Assembly: GCF_001422045.1 (NCBI RefSeq)
Contig: NZ_LMLW01000001.1
Span: forward strand, 566,972 to 630,971
Direction of reading: 5' to 3'
Length of the DNA stretch: 64,000 nucleotides
Source: Sphingomonas sp. Leaf242
Lineage (GTDB): Bacteria > Pseudomonadota > Alphaproteobacteria > Sphingomonadales > Sphingomonadaceae
The position numbers and the translations under genes are program-made. Below the pieces are notes generated by a model, which was not told where the DNA came from, searched no databases, and saw only the letters and a program-made list of their open reading frames with translations. Numbering within the stretch: the stretch's first letter is position 1; the number at the start of each line of letters is the position of its first letter. This document shows positions 17,579 to 25,492 of this stretch, piece after piece.

Positions 17579-18649
17579 GTGTCTGTCAACGCAAAGAACT
17601 GGCAGGAACTCAAGAAGCCCAGCGGCCTGGAGAAAAAGGCCGGTGGCGACACCAAGCGTAAGGCGACCTTCATCGCCGAGCCGCTCGAGCGTGGCTTCGG
17701 CCTGACGCTCGGCAACGCGCTGCGTCGCGTGTTGCTCTCGTCGCTGCAGGGCGCGGCCGTCACCTCGATCAAGATCGAGAACGTGCTGCATGAGTTCTCG
17801 TCTCTGGCCGGCGTCCGCGAGGACGTGACCGACATCGTCCTCAACGTGAAGCAGATCGCGATCCGCATGCAGGGCGAGGGGCCCAAGCGCCTCCAGCTCT
17901 CGGCAACGGGTCCGGGTGAAGTCAAGGCCGGCGACATCGCCGTCTCGGGCGACATCGAGATCATGAACAAGGATCTCGTGATCTGCCACCTCGATGAGGG
18001 TGCGACGCTCAACATGGAGCTGACCGCCGACATCGGTAAGGGTTACGTGCCCGCGACCGCAAACCGCCCGGCCGATGCGCCGATCGGTCTGATCCCGGTC
18101 GATGCGCTGTACTCGCCGGTACGTCAGGTTTCGTACAAGGTCGACCCGACCCGCGTCGGTCAGGACCTGGATTACGACAAGCTGACGCTGACGATCGAAA
18201 CCGACGGCACGATCACCCCGGAAGACGCAGTCGGCTATGCCGGTCGCATCCTCCAGGACCAACTCGCGCTGTTCGTCCACTTCGACGATTCGTCGGTGAC
18301 GCGTTCGTCGGCCCCGATCGGCCAGGCAGCCCCCGCTGCCGGTGGTGCGGAGCCCGCAGGCGACACGCAGCAGATCAACCGTTACCTTCTCAAGAAGGTC
18401 GACGAGTTGGAACTTTCGGTGCGCTCGGCGAACTGCCTCAAGAACGACAACATCATCTACATCGGTGATCTGGTCGGCAAGACCGAGGCCGAGATGCTGC
18501 GTACGCCGAACTTCGGTCGTAAGTCCTTGAATGAAATCAAGGAAGTTCTGTCGTCGATGGGTCTTCGCCTGGGCATGGAAATCCCCGGCTGGCCACCTGA
18601 GAACATCGAAGAGATGGCCAAGAAGCTCGAGCAGGAGATAATGGGCTGA
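17579..18649 (+). CDS. rpoA: DNA-directed RNA polymerase alpha subunit
   Basis: A 356-residue RpoA. The N-terminal assembly domain carries [22 protein letters not shown]; the C-terminal domain ([22 protein letters not shown] and [23 protein letters not shown]) binds UP elements and activators. GTG 17579 is the likely start: it opens the sphingomonad N-terminus [13 protein letters not shown] and has AGGGGAAG upstream at a suitable distance, while the overlapping ATG at 17577 is out of frame. The extra length over E. coli RpoA (329) comes mainly from the inter-domain linker ([16 protein letters not shown]) and termini. Confidence 0.98.
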   Translation: MSVNAKNWQELKKPSGLEKKAGGDTKRKATFIAEPLERGFGLTLGNALRRVLLSSLQGAAVTSIKIENVLHEFSSLAGVREDVTDIVLNVKQIAIRMQGEGPKRLQLSATGPGEVKAGDIAVSGDIEIMNKDLVICHLDEGATLNMELTADIGKGYVPATANRPADAPIGLIPVDALYSPVRQVSYKVDPTRVGQDLDYDKLTLTIETDGTITPEDAVGYAGRILQDQLALFVHFDDSSVTRSSAPIGQAAPAAGGAEPAGDTQQINRYLLKKVDELELSVRSANCLKNDNIIYIGDLVGKTEAEMLRTPNFGRKSLNEIKEVLSSMGLRLGMEIPGWPPENIEEMAKKLEQEIMG

Positions 18650-18658
18650 TTTCGCACC

Positions 18659-18721
18659 GGGGCAAGCAAGCTTGCCCCGGAAACGAAACAGCCCGGCCGG
18701 CGGGTCGGTTTCGACCGACCC
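18659..18721 (+). other. Two hairpins in the rpoA-rplQ spacer
   Basis: The 250-base gap between rpoA and rplQ holds two perfect stems: GGGGCAAGC/GCTTGCCCC (18659-18678) and GGTCGGT/ACCGACC closed by a TTCG loop (about 18703-18720). Neither is followed by a T-run, so they look more like mRNA processing or stability hairpins inside the operon than terminators. They could also be palindromic repeat copies. Confidence 0.5.
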
Positions 18722-18901
18722 GTTCGACGACACGGCTTTGCCGGGTCGCCACCCGGTTGGAGACGAAGGGAAAGGCTAAGGAAGCGTCCTAGGCGTAACC
18801 TTATCCTAACCTTTGAACGAAAGGCGATCGGTCGCGGCCTCAACGGCGACCAGCTCCCGGGTACCTCACACGGCCCCTGAACGAACGAAAAGGTATTAAA
18901 C

Positions 18902-19324
18902 ATGCGCCATCGCGTAGGCGGCCGTAAGCTTCAGCGGACCTCGGCCCACCGTCTTGCCCTGTTCCGCAACATGAGCGCCGCGCTCATCAAGCACGAGCAG
19001 ATCACCACCACCGTCGCCAAGGCGAAGGAACTGCGTCCCTACGTCGAGAAGCTGATCACGCTCGCGAAGAAGGGTGGCCTGTCCAACCGTCGTCTCGCGC
19101 ACGGCAAGCTGCTCGACGATGCGCAGCTTATCAAGTTGTTCGACACGCTCGCGACCCGTTATGCGGATCGCAACGGCGGCTACACCCGCGTCATCAAGGC
19201 CGGTATCCGCATGTCGGACGCCTCGCCAATGGCCGTCATCGAGTTCGTCGACCGCGACGTCTCGGCGAAGGGCCAGGATTCGGGTCCGGTGATGTCGGAC
19301 GAGGATTACAACGAAGCGGCATAA
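18902..19324 (+). CDS. rplQ: 50S ribosomal protein L17
   Basis: A 140-residue L17 (bL17), with the standard [23 protein letters not shown] opening split here as [17 protein letters not shown] followed by LALFRNM, the [21 protein letters not shown] helix and the [14 protein letters not shown] motif. L17 lies near the peptide exit tunnel. It ends the alpha operon and is followed by a strong terminator before guaA. The ~15-residue acidic tail ([18 protein letters not shown]) is an extension seen in related alphaproteobacteria. Confidence 0.98.
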   Translation: MRHRVGGRKLQRTSAHRLALFRNMSAALIKHEQITTTVAKAKELRPYVEKLITLAKKGGLSNRRLAHGKLLDDAQLIKLFDTLATRYADRNGGYTRVIKAGIRMSDASPMAVIEFVDRDVSAKGQDSGPVMSDEDYNEAA

Positions 19325-19350
19325 TCTCCGCCTAGTAGTATTCGAATTGC

Positions 19351-19390
19351 AGGCCGCGTTTCCCATCCGGGAGGCGCGGCCTCTTTCGTT
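19351..19390 (+). terminator. Rho-independent terminator after rplQ
   Basis: The stem AGGCCGCG/CGCGGCCT (19351-19358 with 19375-19382), with further pairing TCCC/GGGA inside, is followed by CTTTCGTT. It lies between rplQ and guaA and would end the alpha operon transcript. Confidence 0.75.
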
Positions 19391-19418
19391 ACGGGTCCCA
19401 TCGGGCTATGCGCCCGAC

Positions 19419-20975
19419 ATGGAGCACCCAGACAGCATTCTCATCGTCGATTTCGGCAGCCAGGTAACCCAGCTGATCGCCCGCCGCGTGCGCGAGGCTG
19501 GCGTCTATAGCGAGATCGCCCCCTTCCAGTCCGCCGAGGCCGCGTTCGACCGGATGCAGCCCAAGGGCATCATCCTCTCGGGCGGCCCCGCCTCGGTCAC
19601 AACCGAGAACTCACCGCGCGTGCCGCAGCGCTTCTTCGAGGCGGGCATCCCGATCCTCGGCATCTGCTACGGCCAGCAGGTCATGTCCGCACAGCTCGGC
19701 GGCAACGTGATCGTGTCGGGCGATGGCGGCGAGTTCGGCAGCGCGTTCATCGAGGTCAAGTCGAACTGCGCGCTGTTCGACGGCCTCTGGGCCGAGGGCG
19801 AACGTCATCAGGTCTGGATGAGCCACGGCGACAAGGTCGACGCGATCCCGCCCGGCTTCACCCCCGTCGCCACCTCGACCGGCGCGCCCTACGCGATCGT
19901 CGCCGACGAGGCGCGGCGCTTCTACGGCGTGCAGTTCCACCCCGAGGTCGTCCACACCCCCGATGGCGGCAAGCTGATAGCAAACTTCGCGCGCCATGTA
20001 TGCGGGCTGAGCGGCGACTGGACGATGGCCGAGTTCCGCGAGACCAAGATCGCCGAGATCCGCGCACAGGTCGGCAAGGGCCGCGTCATATGCGGCCTGT
20101 CGGGCGGCGTCGACTCGGCGGTCGCAGCGGTGTTGATCCACGAGGCGATCGGCGAGCAGCTCACCTGCGTCTATGTCGACCACGGCCTGATGCGCGCAGG
20201 CGAGAGCGAGCAGGTCGTCAGCCTGTTCCGCGGCGCTTACAACATCCCGCTGATCCACGTGAACGTCGAGGAGCTGTTCCTCAGCGGCCTCGCCGGGATC
20301 ACCGACCCCGAGCTGAAGCGCAAGTTCATCGGCAAGACCTTCATCGACGTGTTCGACACCGAGGCGAAGAAGCTCGGCGGCGCGGAGTTCCTCGCGCAGG
20401 GCACGCTGTACCCGGACGTGATCGAGAGCGTCAGCTTCACCGGCGGTCCGTCGGTGACGATCAAGAGCCACCACAATGTCGGCGGCCTGCCCGAGCGGAT
20501 GAACATGAAGCTTGTCGAGCCGTTGCGCGAGCTGTTCAAGGACGAGGTCCGCGTGCTCGGGCGCGAGCTTGGCCTCCCCGAGATCTTCGTTGGCCGCCAC
20601 CCGTTCCCCGGACCCGGCCTCGCGATCCGGATCCCCGGCGAAGTCACCAAGGAACGCTGCGACATCCTGCGGAAAGCCGACGCGATCTATCTCGAGGAGA
20701 TCCGCGCGGCGGGGCTCTACGACACGATCTGGCAGGCGTTTGCGGTGCTGCTCCCGGTCCGCAGCGTTGGCGTGATGGGCGACGGCCGCACCTACGACAA
20801 CGTGCTGGCGTTGCGCGCGGTGACCTCGACCGACGGCATGACCGCGCAGGCGTTCCAGTTCCCCGGCGACTTCCTGCCCCGCGTCGCGACCCGGATCATC
20901 AACGAGGTCAAGGGCATCAACCGGGTGACCTACGACTACACCTCGAAGCCTCCCGGCACGATCGAGTGGGAATAA
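19419..20975 (+). CDS. guaA: GMP synthase (glutamine-hydrolysing)
   Basis: A 518-residue GuaA that converts XMP to GMP in purine synthesis. The class I glutamine amidotransferase half has the nucleophile in GICYGQQ and the His/Glu pair in QFHPEV; the ATP pyrophosphatase half has the P-loop [14 protein letters not shown], and the C-terminal dimerisation domain ends [18 protein letters not shown] 19419 gives the normal start [15 protein letters not shown]; the frame is open to 19347 but that part overlaps the terminator and has no family similarity. It is a single gene, downstream of the alpha operon. Confidence 0.97.
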   Translation: MEHPDSILIVDFGSQVTQLIARRVREAGVYSEIAPFQSAEAAFDRMQPKGIILSGGPASVTTENSPRVPQRFFEAGIPILGICYGQQVMSAQLGGNVIVSGDGGEFGSAFIEVKSNCALFDGLWAEGERHQVWMSHGDKVDAIPPGFTPVATSTGAPYAIVADEARRFYGVQFHPEVVHTPDGGKLIANFARHVCGLSGDWTMAEFRETKIAEIRAQVGKGRVICGLSGGVDSAVAAVLIHEAIGEQLTCVYVDHGLMRAGESEQVVSLFRGAYNIPLIHVNVEELFLSGLAGITDPELKRKFIGKTFIDVFDTEAKKLGGAEFLAQGTLYPDVIESVSFTGGPSVTIKSHHNVGGLPERMNMKLVEPLRELFKDEVRVLGRELGLPEIFVGRHPFPGPGLAIRIPGEVTKERCDILRKADAIYLEEIRAAGLYDTIWQAFAVLLPVRSVGVMGDGRTYDNVLALRAVTSTDGMTAQAFQFPGDFLPRVATRIINEVKGINRVTYDYTSKPPGTIEWE

Positions 20976-21088
20976 GGAGGGGCGCCGTAACCCCGCGCAG
21001 GTTCATGATGCCGCGGTTGCGCGTCCGGAAGATTAGCGCCCCATTGTTCTGAACCGGGATCGATCGTTTTTTTTTGGTTCTCGAACCT

Positions 21089-21117
21089 CTTGAAACGCGA
21101 TTTCGTACGAAATATTT
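21089..21117 (+). promoter_or_regulatory. Sigma32-type promoter candidate for hsp20
   Basis: CTTGAAA at 21089-21095 matches the RpoH -35 consensus exactly. About 16 bases on is an AT-rich ATATTT (21112-21117) that could serve as a relaxed -10; the canonical CCCCAT is not present. It lies ~100 bases upstream of a small heat-shock gene. Confidence 0.55.
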
Positions 21118-21119
21118 TT

Positions 21120-21222
21120 GCCGCTGCCGGGCGCCGAACGGGTCCGGCGGGACATTGAGGGCGTCGGCTCTCCTCCGACGCTTCTCATGCCCAAATTGCT
21201 TCATCAGGAGGATTTGGAAATG
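21120..21222 (+). promoter_or_regulatory. ROSE-like RNA thermometer in the hsp20 leader
   Basis: The ~100-base GC-rich leader before hsp20 ends with TTGCTTCATCAGGAGGAT, i.e. the U(U/C)GCU box directly upstream of an AGGAG Shine-Dalgarno. That is the hallmark of the last hairpin of ROSE elements, which melts on heating to free the ribosome site. Upstream pairings such as GCGTCGG/CCGACGC (about 21161-21181) form a further stable stem. ROSE elements are known to control small heat-shock genes in alphaproteobacteria. Confidence 0.7.
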
Positions 21223-21690
21223 AGAAACACGTTTGACTTTGCACCCTATCGGCGGTCGACCGTTGGCTTCGACCGACTGTTCAACCTGCTCGAAACCGGG
21301 CTTCGCGAGGATGAAGGGTATCCGCCCTTCGACATCATCCGCGACGGCGAGGACCGGTACCGGATCACGCTCGCGGTCGCCGGGTTCCGTCCCGACGAGA
21401 TCGAGATCGTCGCGCAGCAGAACCAGCTCGTCGTCACCGGTCGCAAGGCCGACGAGAAGGACGGGGCCCAGTATCTGCATCGGGGCATCGCTACGCGGTC
21501 GTTCGAGCGGCGGTTCCAGCTCGCCGACTTCATCGAGGTCGGGACCGCCCGGTTCCAGGACGGGCTGCTCAGTCTCGACCTCCAGCGCGTGGTACCCGAG
21601 GCAATGAAGCCGCGCCGGATCGAGATCGATGCGGTGCGGTCCGCCGAGCAGGTGGAAGCGCACCCTGAGAAAACGCTCGAAGCGGCGTAA
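21220..21690 (+). CDS. Small heat-shock protein (Hsp20/IbpA family)
   Basis: A 156-residue alpha-crystallin-type chaperone that holds unfolding proteins. The N-terminus MRNTFDFAPYRRSTVGFDRLFNLL is typical of class A rhizobial-type sHsps; the alpha-crystallin domain spans roughly residues 35-125 (YRITLAVAGFRPDEIEIVAQQ, then LVVTGRKA), ending in a C-terminal tail. ATG 21220 is chosen because it follows the AGGAGG site of a ROSE-like leader. A CTTGAAA promoter lies upstream and a strong terminator (21698-21738) downstream, so it is a single heat-induced gene. Confidence 0.93.
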   Translation: MRNTFDFAPYRRSTVGFDRLFNLLETGLREDEGYPPFDIIRDGEDRYRITLAVAGFRPDEIEIVAQQNQLVVTGRKADEKDGAQYLHRGIATRSFERRFQLADFIEVGTARFQDGLLSLDLQRVVPEAMKPRRIEIDAVRSAEQVEAHPEKTLEAA

Positions 21691-21697
21691 TTGCTCT

Positions 21698-21738
21698 GGC
21701 ATTGCCGGCCCGGGTCGCCGGGTCGGCAATGCCTTTTC
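21698..21738 (+). terminator. Rho-independent terminator after hsp20
   Basis: GGCATTGCCG at 21698 pairs with CGGCAATGCC ending at 21733, with further G/C pairing inside, and is followed directly by TTTTC. Confidence 0.8.
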
Positions 21739-21912
21739 AAGTACCGGCAACAGGTCCGTTGCCGTCTTCTCGTGCCGGTTGCGATGGCCAATCGGACGGA
21801 TCCGCTCTATCCAGTTCGGCGATAGACAGATTGGGTACGGACGAGAGATGCGAAGGTGCCGCCGTTTTTCGATATCGCATTGGCGTGGCACTGGCATCGC
21901 GAGCGGACTCGA

Positions 21913-22773
21913 ATGAAATTCGACCGGTTCCGATCACTTGCCGCAGTGCTTCCGGTCATCATTGCTGCGCCGCTATTGCTCGGCGCGGCGGATCCCCCGG
22001 CCTGGACGCGGCCGCAGGCGCCGTTTCCGATCGCCGGGCCGATCACCTATGTCGGCAGCGAAGGGATCGCCGCCTACCTGATCAAAACGAATGCGGGTGC
22101 GATCCTGATCGACGGCACGCTCGCCGAAAATGCCGGCATGATCGCGCACAACATCGCCGCGACCGGCGTCCGTCTCCGCGATGTAAAGCTGATCCTCGTC
22201 ACGCACGCGCATTTCGATCACGCCGCCGGTGTAGCCGCGCTCAAGCGTGCGACCGGTGCTCGCGTGGTCGCTGGCGCCCGGGACGTCCGCGCGCTCGAAA
22301 CCGGTATCCCACCGGGCGAGACCAGTTACGGGGTGATTCGCTTTCCAAAGGTGCACGTCGATCGCGGCGTGCGTGACGGCGACAAGGTCACGCTCGGGAA
22401 CGTAACGCTCACGGCACGCGCGACGCCGGGGCACACGCCCGGGTGCACGACCTGGACGATGCGTATCCCCGCCACGCCGCGCGCGCTCGACGTCGTGTTC
22501 CCGTGCAGCGTCAGCGTTGCGGGCAACCGCCTGATCGGCAACCGCGCCTATCCGGGTATCGTCGGCGATTACCGCCGCAGCATCGCGATGCTCGGCACGC
22601 TGCACGCCGATATCGTCCTGCCGTCGCATCCCGAACTCGCCGACGTGATCGCCCGCGGCAAGCGCCGTAAGGCGGGCGATGCGGCCGCGTTCGTCGATCC
22701 GACCTTACTGCCGAAGATCGTCGCGAAGGCGCGGACCGCGTTCGACGCTGATCTCGCCAAGCAGGCACGCTGA
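21913..22773 (+). CDS. Subclass B3 metallo-beta-lactamase
   Basis: A 286-residue secreted MBL-fold hydrolase. A signal peptide (residues 1-26, ending LLLGAA) is followed by the zinc motif THAHFDHA (H98, H100, D102, H103), then PGHTPGCTTWTM (H174) and the last ligand in LPSHPE (H239). The Pro-Gly-His-Thr-Pro-Gly-x-Thr-Thr-Trp signature is that of subclass B3. B3 enzymes hydrolyse beta-lactams in the periplasm, but relatives act on other substrates. ATG 21913 begins the signal peptide; the frame is open to 21856. It is followed after six bases by a putative 5-oxoproline transporter pair, so its natural substrate may be another lactam. Confidence 0.85.
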   Translation: MKFDRFRSLAAVLPVIIAAPLLLGAADPPAWTRPQAPFPIAGPITYVGSEGIAAYLIKTNAGAILIDGTLAENAGMIAHNIAATGVRLRDVKLILVTHAHFDHAAGVAALKRATGARVVAGARDVRALETGIPPGETSYGVIRFPKVHVDRGVRDGDKVTLGNVTLTARATPGHTPGCTTWTMRIPATPRALDVVFPCSVSVAGNRLIGNRAYPGIVGDYRRSIAMLGTLHADIVLPSHPELADVIARGKRRKAGDAAAFVDPTLLPKIVAKARTAFDADLAKQAR

Positions 22774-22779
22774 GCGTCG

Positions 22780-23433
22780 ATGCTGGTTCTTTGCGGCATC
22801 GCGGTGATCGTCGCCGGCTTCCTGCTCCGGTTCAATCCACTGCTCGTCGTCGCGGTGTCCGCGCTCGTAACGGGGCTCGCCGCCGGACTCGCTCCGCTCG
22901 CGATCCTTGCGGCGTTCGGCAAGGCCTTCAACGAGAACCGCTACGTCACCGTGATCTACATCGTGCTCCCGGTGATCGGGATGCTCGAACGCCACGGATT
23001 GCAGGAACGCGCGAGGCTCGCGATCGGCAAGCTCCGCGGCGCGACGGTCGGGCGCCTGCTGATCGGCTATTTGCTGTTCCGTCAGTTGACCGCGGCGCTC
23101 GGTCTGACCTCGATCGCCGGCCCGGCGCAGAGCGTCCGCCCGCTGGTCGCGCCGATGGCTGAAGCCGCCGCCGAAGCGCAGGGTGTCGCGCCGGGCGGTG
23201 ACCGCATTCCGGCGATGGCCGCGGCAACCGACAATATCGGGCTCTTCTTCGGCGAGGATATCTTCATCGCGATCGGCTCGATCCTGCTGATGAAGGGAGT
23301 CCTCGAAGGCTATGGCATCGTCATCCAGCCGCTCCATCTCTCGATGTGGGCTATACCCACCGCGATTGCCGCATTCCTGATCCACGGCTTCCGCTTGTGG
23401 CTTCTCGATCGTCGATTGGCACGCGCGCGATGA
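22780..23433 (+). CDS. DUF969 protein, putative 5-oxoproline transporter subunit
   Basis: A 217-residue membrane protein of the DUF969 family, with about six hydrophobic segments (from MLVLCGIAVIVAGFLLRF) and the family's NRYVTVIYIVLPVIGMLERHGLQERA and AATDNIGLFFGEDIFIAIGS segments. DUF969 and DUF979 proteins are always paired and have been annotated as the two subunits of a 5-oxoproline (pyroglutamate) transporter. It starts six bases after the metallo-beta-lactamase gene and overlaps its DUF979 partner by ATGA. The transported substrate is known family assignment, not shown by this sequence. Confidence 0.9.
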   Translation: MLVLCGIAVIVAGFLLRFNPLLVVAVSALVTGLAAGLAPLAILAAFGKAFNENRYVTVIYIVLPVIGMLERHGLQERARLAIGKLRGATVGRLLIGYLLFRQLTAALGLTSIAGPAQSVRPLVAPMAEAAAEAQGVAPGGDRIPAMAAATDNIGLFFGEDIFIAIGSILLMKGVLEGYGIVIQPLHLSMWAIPTAIAAFLIHGFRLWLLDRRLARAR

Positions 23434-24371
23434 TCGGCACCGGCTTCATCTACGGCGTGGCCGGCCTGATGTTCGTGGCGTTCGGGGTCCTGAGCGCGAC
23501 CGATCGCGCCAACCCGAAGCGGTTCGGCAACGCGGCGTTCTATGCGGTGCTGGCGTTCAGCTTCCTGCTCGGTGGGCGGCTGGGCGATATCGGCAACGGC
23601 GTTATCGTCCTGGCGCTCGTCGCGATCGCTGGTTCGGGCGCGATGGGGCGGGGCGGGCGTGCCACCACCACGCTCGACCAACGGCGTGTCGAGGCGGCCA
23701 GGCTCGGCAATCGGATATTCCTGCCCGCCCTTATCATCCCGTGCGCGGCACTCGGCGGTACGGTCCTGTTTCGCGCAGTCCCGAGCCTCGTCGACCCGAA
23801 GCAGGCAACGCTCGTCGCGCTGACGTGCGGCGTCCTGATCGCGCTGGTCGCAATGCACCTCTGGTTCCGCCCGCGCGTCGCGACACCGCTCGCCGAGGGC
23901 GTCAGGCTGATGGACGCGATCGGCTGGGCCGCCGTGCTCCCGCAGATGCTGGCGAGCCTTGGCGCGGTGTTCGCGCTCGCCGGCGTCGGCGATGTCGTCG
24001 GCGGTCTCGCCGGCCACGCGATCCCCGAGGGCAGCCTGATTGGCGCGGTGCTCGCCTATACGCTCGGCATGGCGCTGTTCACGATGGTCATGGGCAACGC
24101 GTTCGCGGCGTTCCCGGTGATGGCCGCGGCGATCGGCATCCCGCTGCTCGTGCGCCACTATGGCGGTGACCCCGCGGTGGTCGCGGCGATCGGCATGCTC
24201 AGCGGGTTCTGCGGCACGCTGATGACGCCGATGGCGGCGAACTTCAATCTTGTCCCCGCCGCGTTGCTCGAGTTGAAGGACAGGAACGCCGTCATCCGCG
24301 CGCAGGTGCCGACTGCGCTGCCGCTGCTCGCGGTCAACATCGGCTTGCTGTACTGGCTCGGGTTCAGGTGA
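23430..24371 (+). CDS. DUF979 protein, putative 5-oxoproline transporter subunit
   Basis: A 313-residue polytopic protein of family DUF979, the obligatory partner of DUF969. About nine hydrophobic segments are visible, with the conserved FGNAAFYAVLAFSFLLGGRLGD near the N-terminus and MGNAFAAFPVMAAAIGIPLL plus GFCGTLMTPMAANFN in the second half; the latter resembles the hairpin loops of ion-coupled carboxylate transporters. Its start overlaps the DUF969 stop (ATGA at 23430), and a lactonase-family gene begins 16 bases after its stop, so all four genes from 21913 to 25488 probably form one transcript. Confidence 0.9.
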   Translation: MIGTGFIYGVAGLMFVAFGVLSATDRANPKRFGNAAFYAVLAFSFLLGGRLGDIGNGVIVLALVAIAGSGAMGRGGRATTTLDQRRVEAARLGNRIFLPALIIPCAALGGTVLFRAVPSLVDPKQATLVALTCGVLIALVAMHLWFRPRVATPLAEGVRLMDAIGWAAVLPQMLASLGAVFALAGVGDVVGGLAGHAIPEGSLIGAVLAYTLGMALFTMVMGNAFAAFPVMAAAIGIPLLVRHYGGDPAVVAAIGMLSGFCGTLMTPMAANFNLVPAALLELKDRNAVIRAQVPTALPLLAVNIGLLYWLGFR

Positions 24372-24387
24372 GTGTGAGGGGTTTGCG

Positions 24388-25488
24388 ATGACCGACTGGA
24401 CGATGACGCGACGATCCGCGCTGACCGCGATGGCGGCGACGATCGCCGTACCCGCGGCGGCCAAGCGCTCGGTACGGCTGATCGCCGGCACCTACGCGCG
24501 CGAGGGCGGCAAGGGCCTGTATCCAATCGCCTATGATTCCGACCGCGACCGGTGGCAGGTCGAGGCACCGATACCTGGGATCGACGACGCGTCGTTCGGC
24601 GTGGGAGGCGGCCCCGGCGGCGCCTATTACCTCGTGCGCGAACAGACGCAGGGCGAGATTTCGGCGTATGCGCTGGGCTGGACGAAACGGGGCACCTCAC
24701 CCACGAAGGGCGCGGACCCGTGCTACGTCGCGCTCGACCGCGCCAGCGGCTGCCTTGCGGTCGCGAATTATTCCAGCGGCGTCGTGGCGTTCCACCGGCT
24801 CGATCCGCGGACCGGCGTGCCGGGCGACCCGGTGCTGTTCGACCACGTCGGCAAGGGGCCCAGCACGGCCCGTCAGGAAGGGCCGCACGCGCATTGGGTC
24901 GGGTTCAGCCCGGATCGGCGGTGGCTGCACTCGATCGATCTCGGGACGGACACGCTCTACGCGTATCGCTTCGATCCGACCGCGCGGACGCTGGCTCGCC
25001 CGGTTGCGGCCTGGCACGCGGATCCTGGCGCGGGGCCACGTCACCTCGTCCATCACCCCAGATTGCCGCGCGCCTATGTCGTGTGTGAACTCTCCAACAC
25101 GCTGCTGACGCTCGATGCGGGCGCGGACGGCCGCTTCGTCACGCGGTCGCGGCTGTCGACGCTGCCGGCGGGCTATCGTGGCGCGTCGCAGGCAGCGCAT
25201 ATCGCGATCGATCCGACCGGCCGGCGGCTCTACGTCTCGAACCGCGGACAGAACGGCATCGCCGTGTTCGCGCTCGATGCGGCGGGCGTACCGACGCTGC
25301 TCCAGCACATTGCCAGCGGTGGCGACTGGCCGCGCTTCTTCCTGCTGCTCGACGATGCGCGGCGGATGGTCGTCGCCAACGAGCGATCGGGCACGCTGGC
25401 GATCTTTGCGATCGGTCCGGACGGCACGCTGTCCGCCACCGGGCAGCAGCTCGCCGTACCGGGTGCGGTCTTCCTCGGCCGACTTTGA
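24388..25488 (+). CDS. Lactonase-family beta-propeller protein
   Basis: A 366-residue protein of the seven-bladed lactonase family (PF10282-type, related to the YbhE 6-phosphogluconolactonase). Blades recur from YPIAYDSDRDRW to the end, with the typical PHAHWVGFSPDRRWLHSIDLG and HIAIDPTGRRLYVSNRGQN segments. The N-terminus (MTDWTMTRRSALTAMAATIAVPAAA) is a twin-Arg-like export signal, so the protein is probably periplasmic rather than a pentose-phosphate enzyme. It is last in the operon with the B3 lactamase and the DUF969/DUF979 transporter. The substrate is unknown; hydrolysis of a lactone is inferred from family only. Confidence 0.85.
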   Translation: MTDWTMTRRSALTAMAATIAVPAAAKRSVRLIAGTYAREGGKGLYPIAYDSDRDRWQVEAPIPGIDDASFGVGGGPGGAYYLVREQTQGEISAYALGWTKRGTSPTKGADPCYVALDRASGCLAVANYSSGVVAFHRLDPRTGVPGDPVLFDHVGKGPSTARQEGPHAHWVGFSPDRRWLHSIDLGTDTLYAYRFDPTARTLARPVAAWHADPGAGPRHLVHHPRLPRAYVVCELSNTLLTLDAGADGRFVTRSRLSTLPAGYRGASQAAHIAIDPTGRRLYVSNRGQNGIAVFALDAAGVPTLLQHIASGGDWPRFFLLLDDARRMVVANERSGTLAIFAIGPDGTLSATGQQLAVPGAVFLGRL

Positions 25489-25492
25489 CCGG

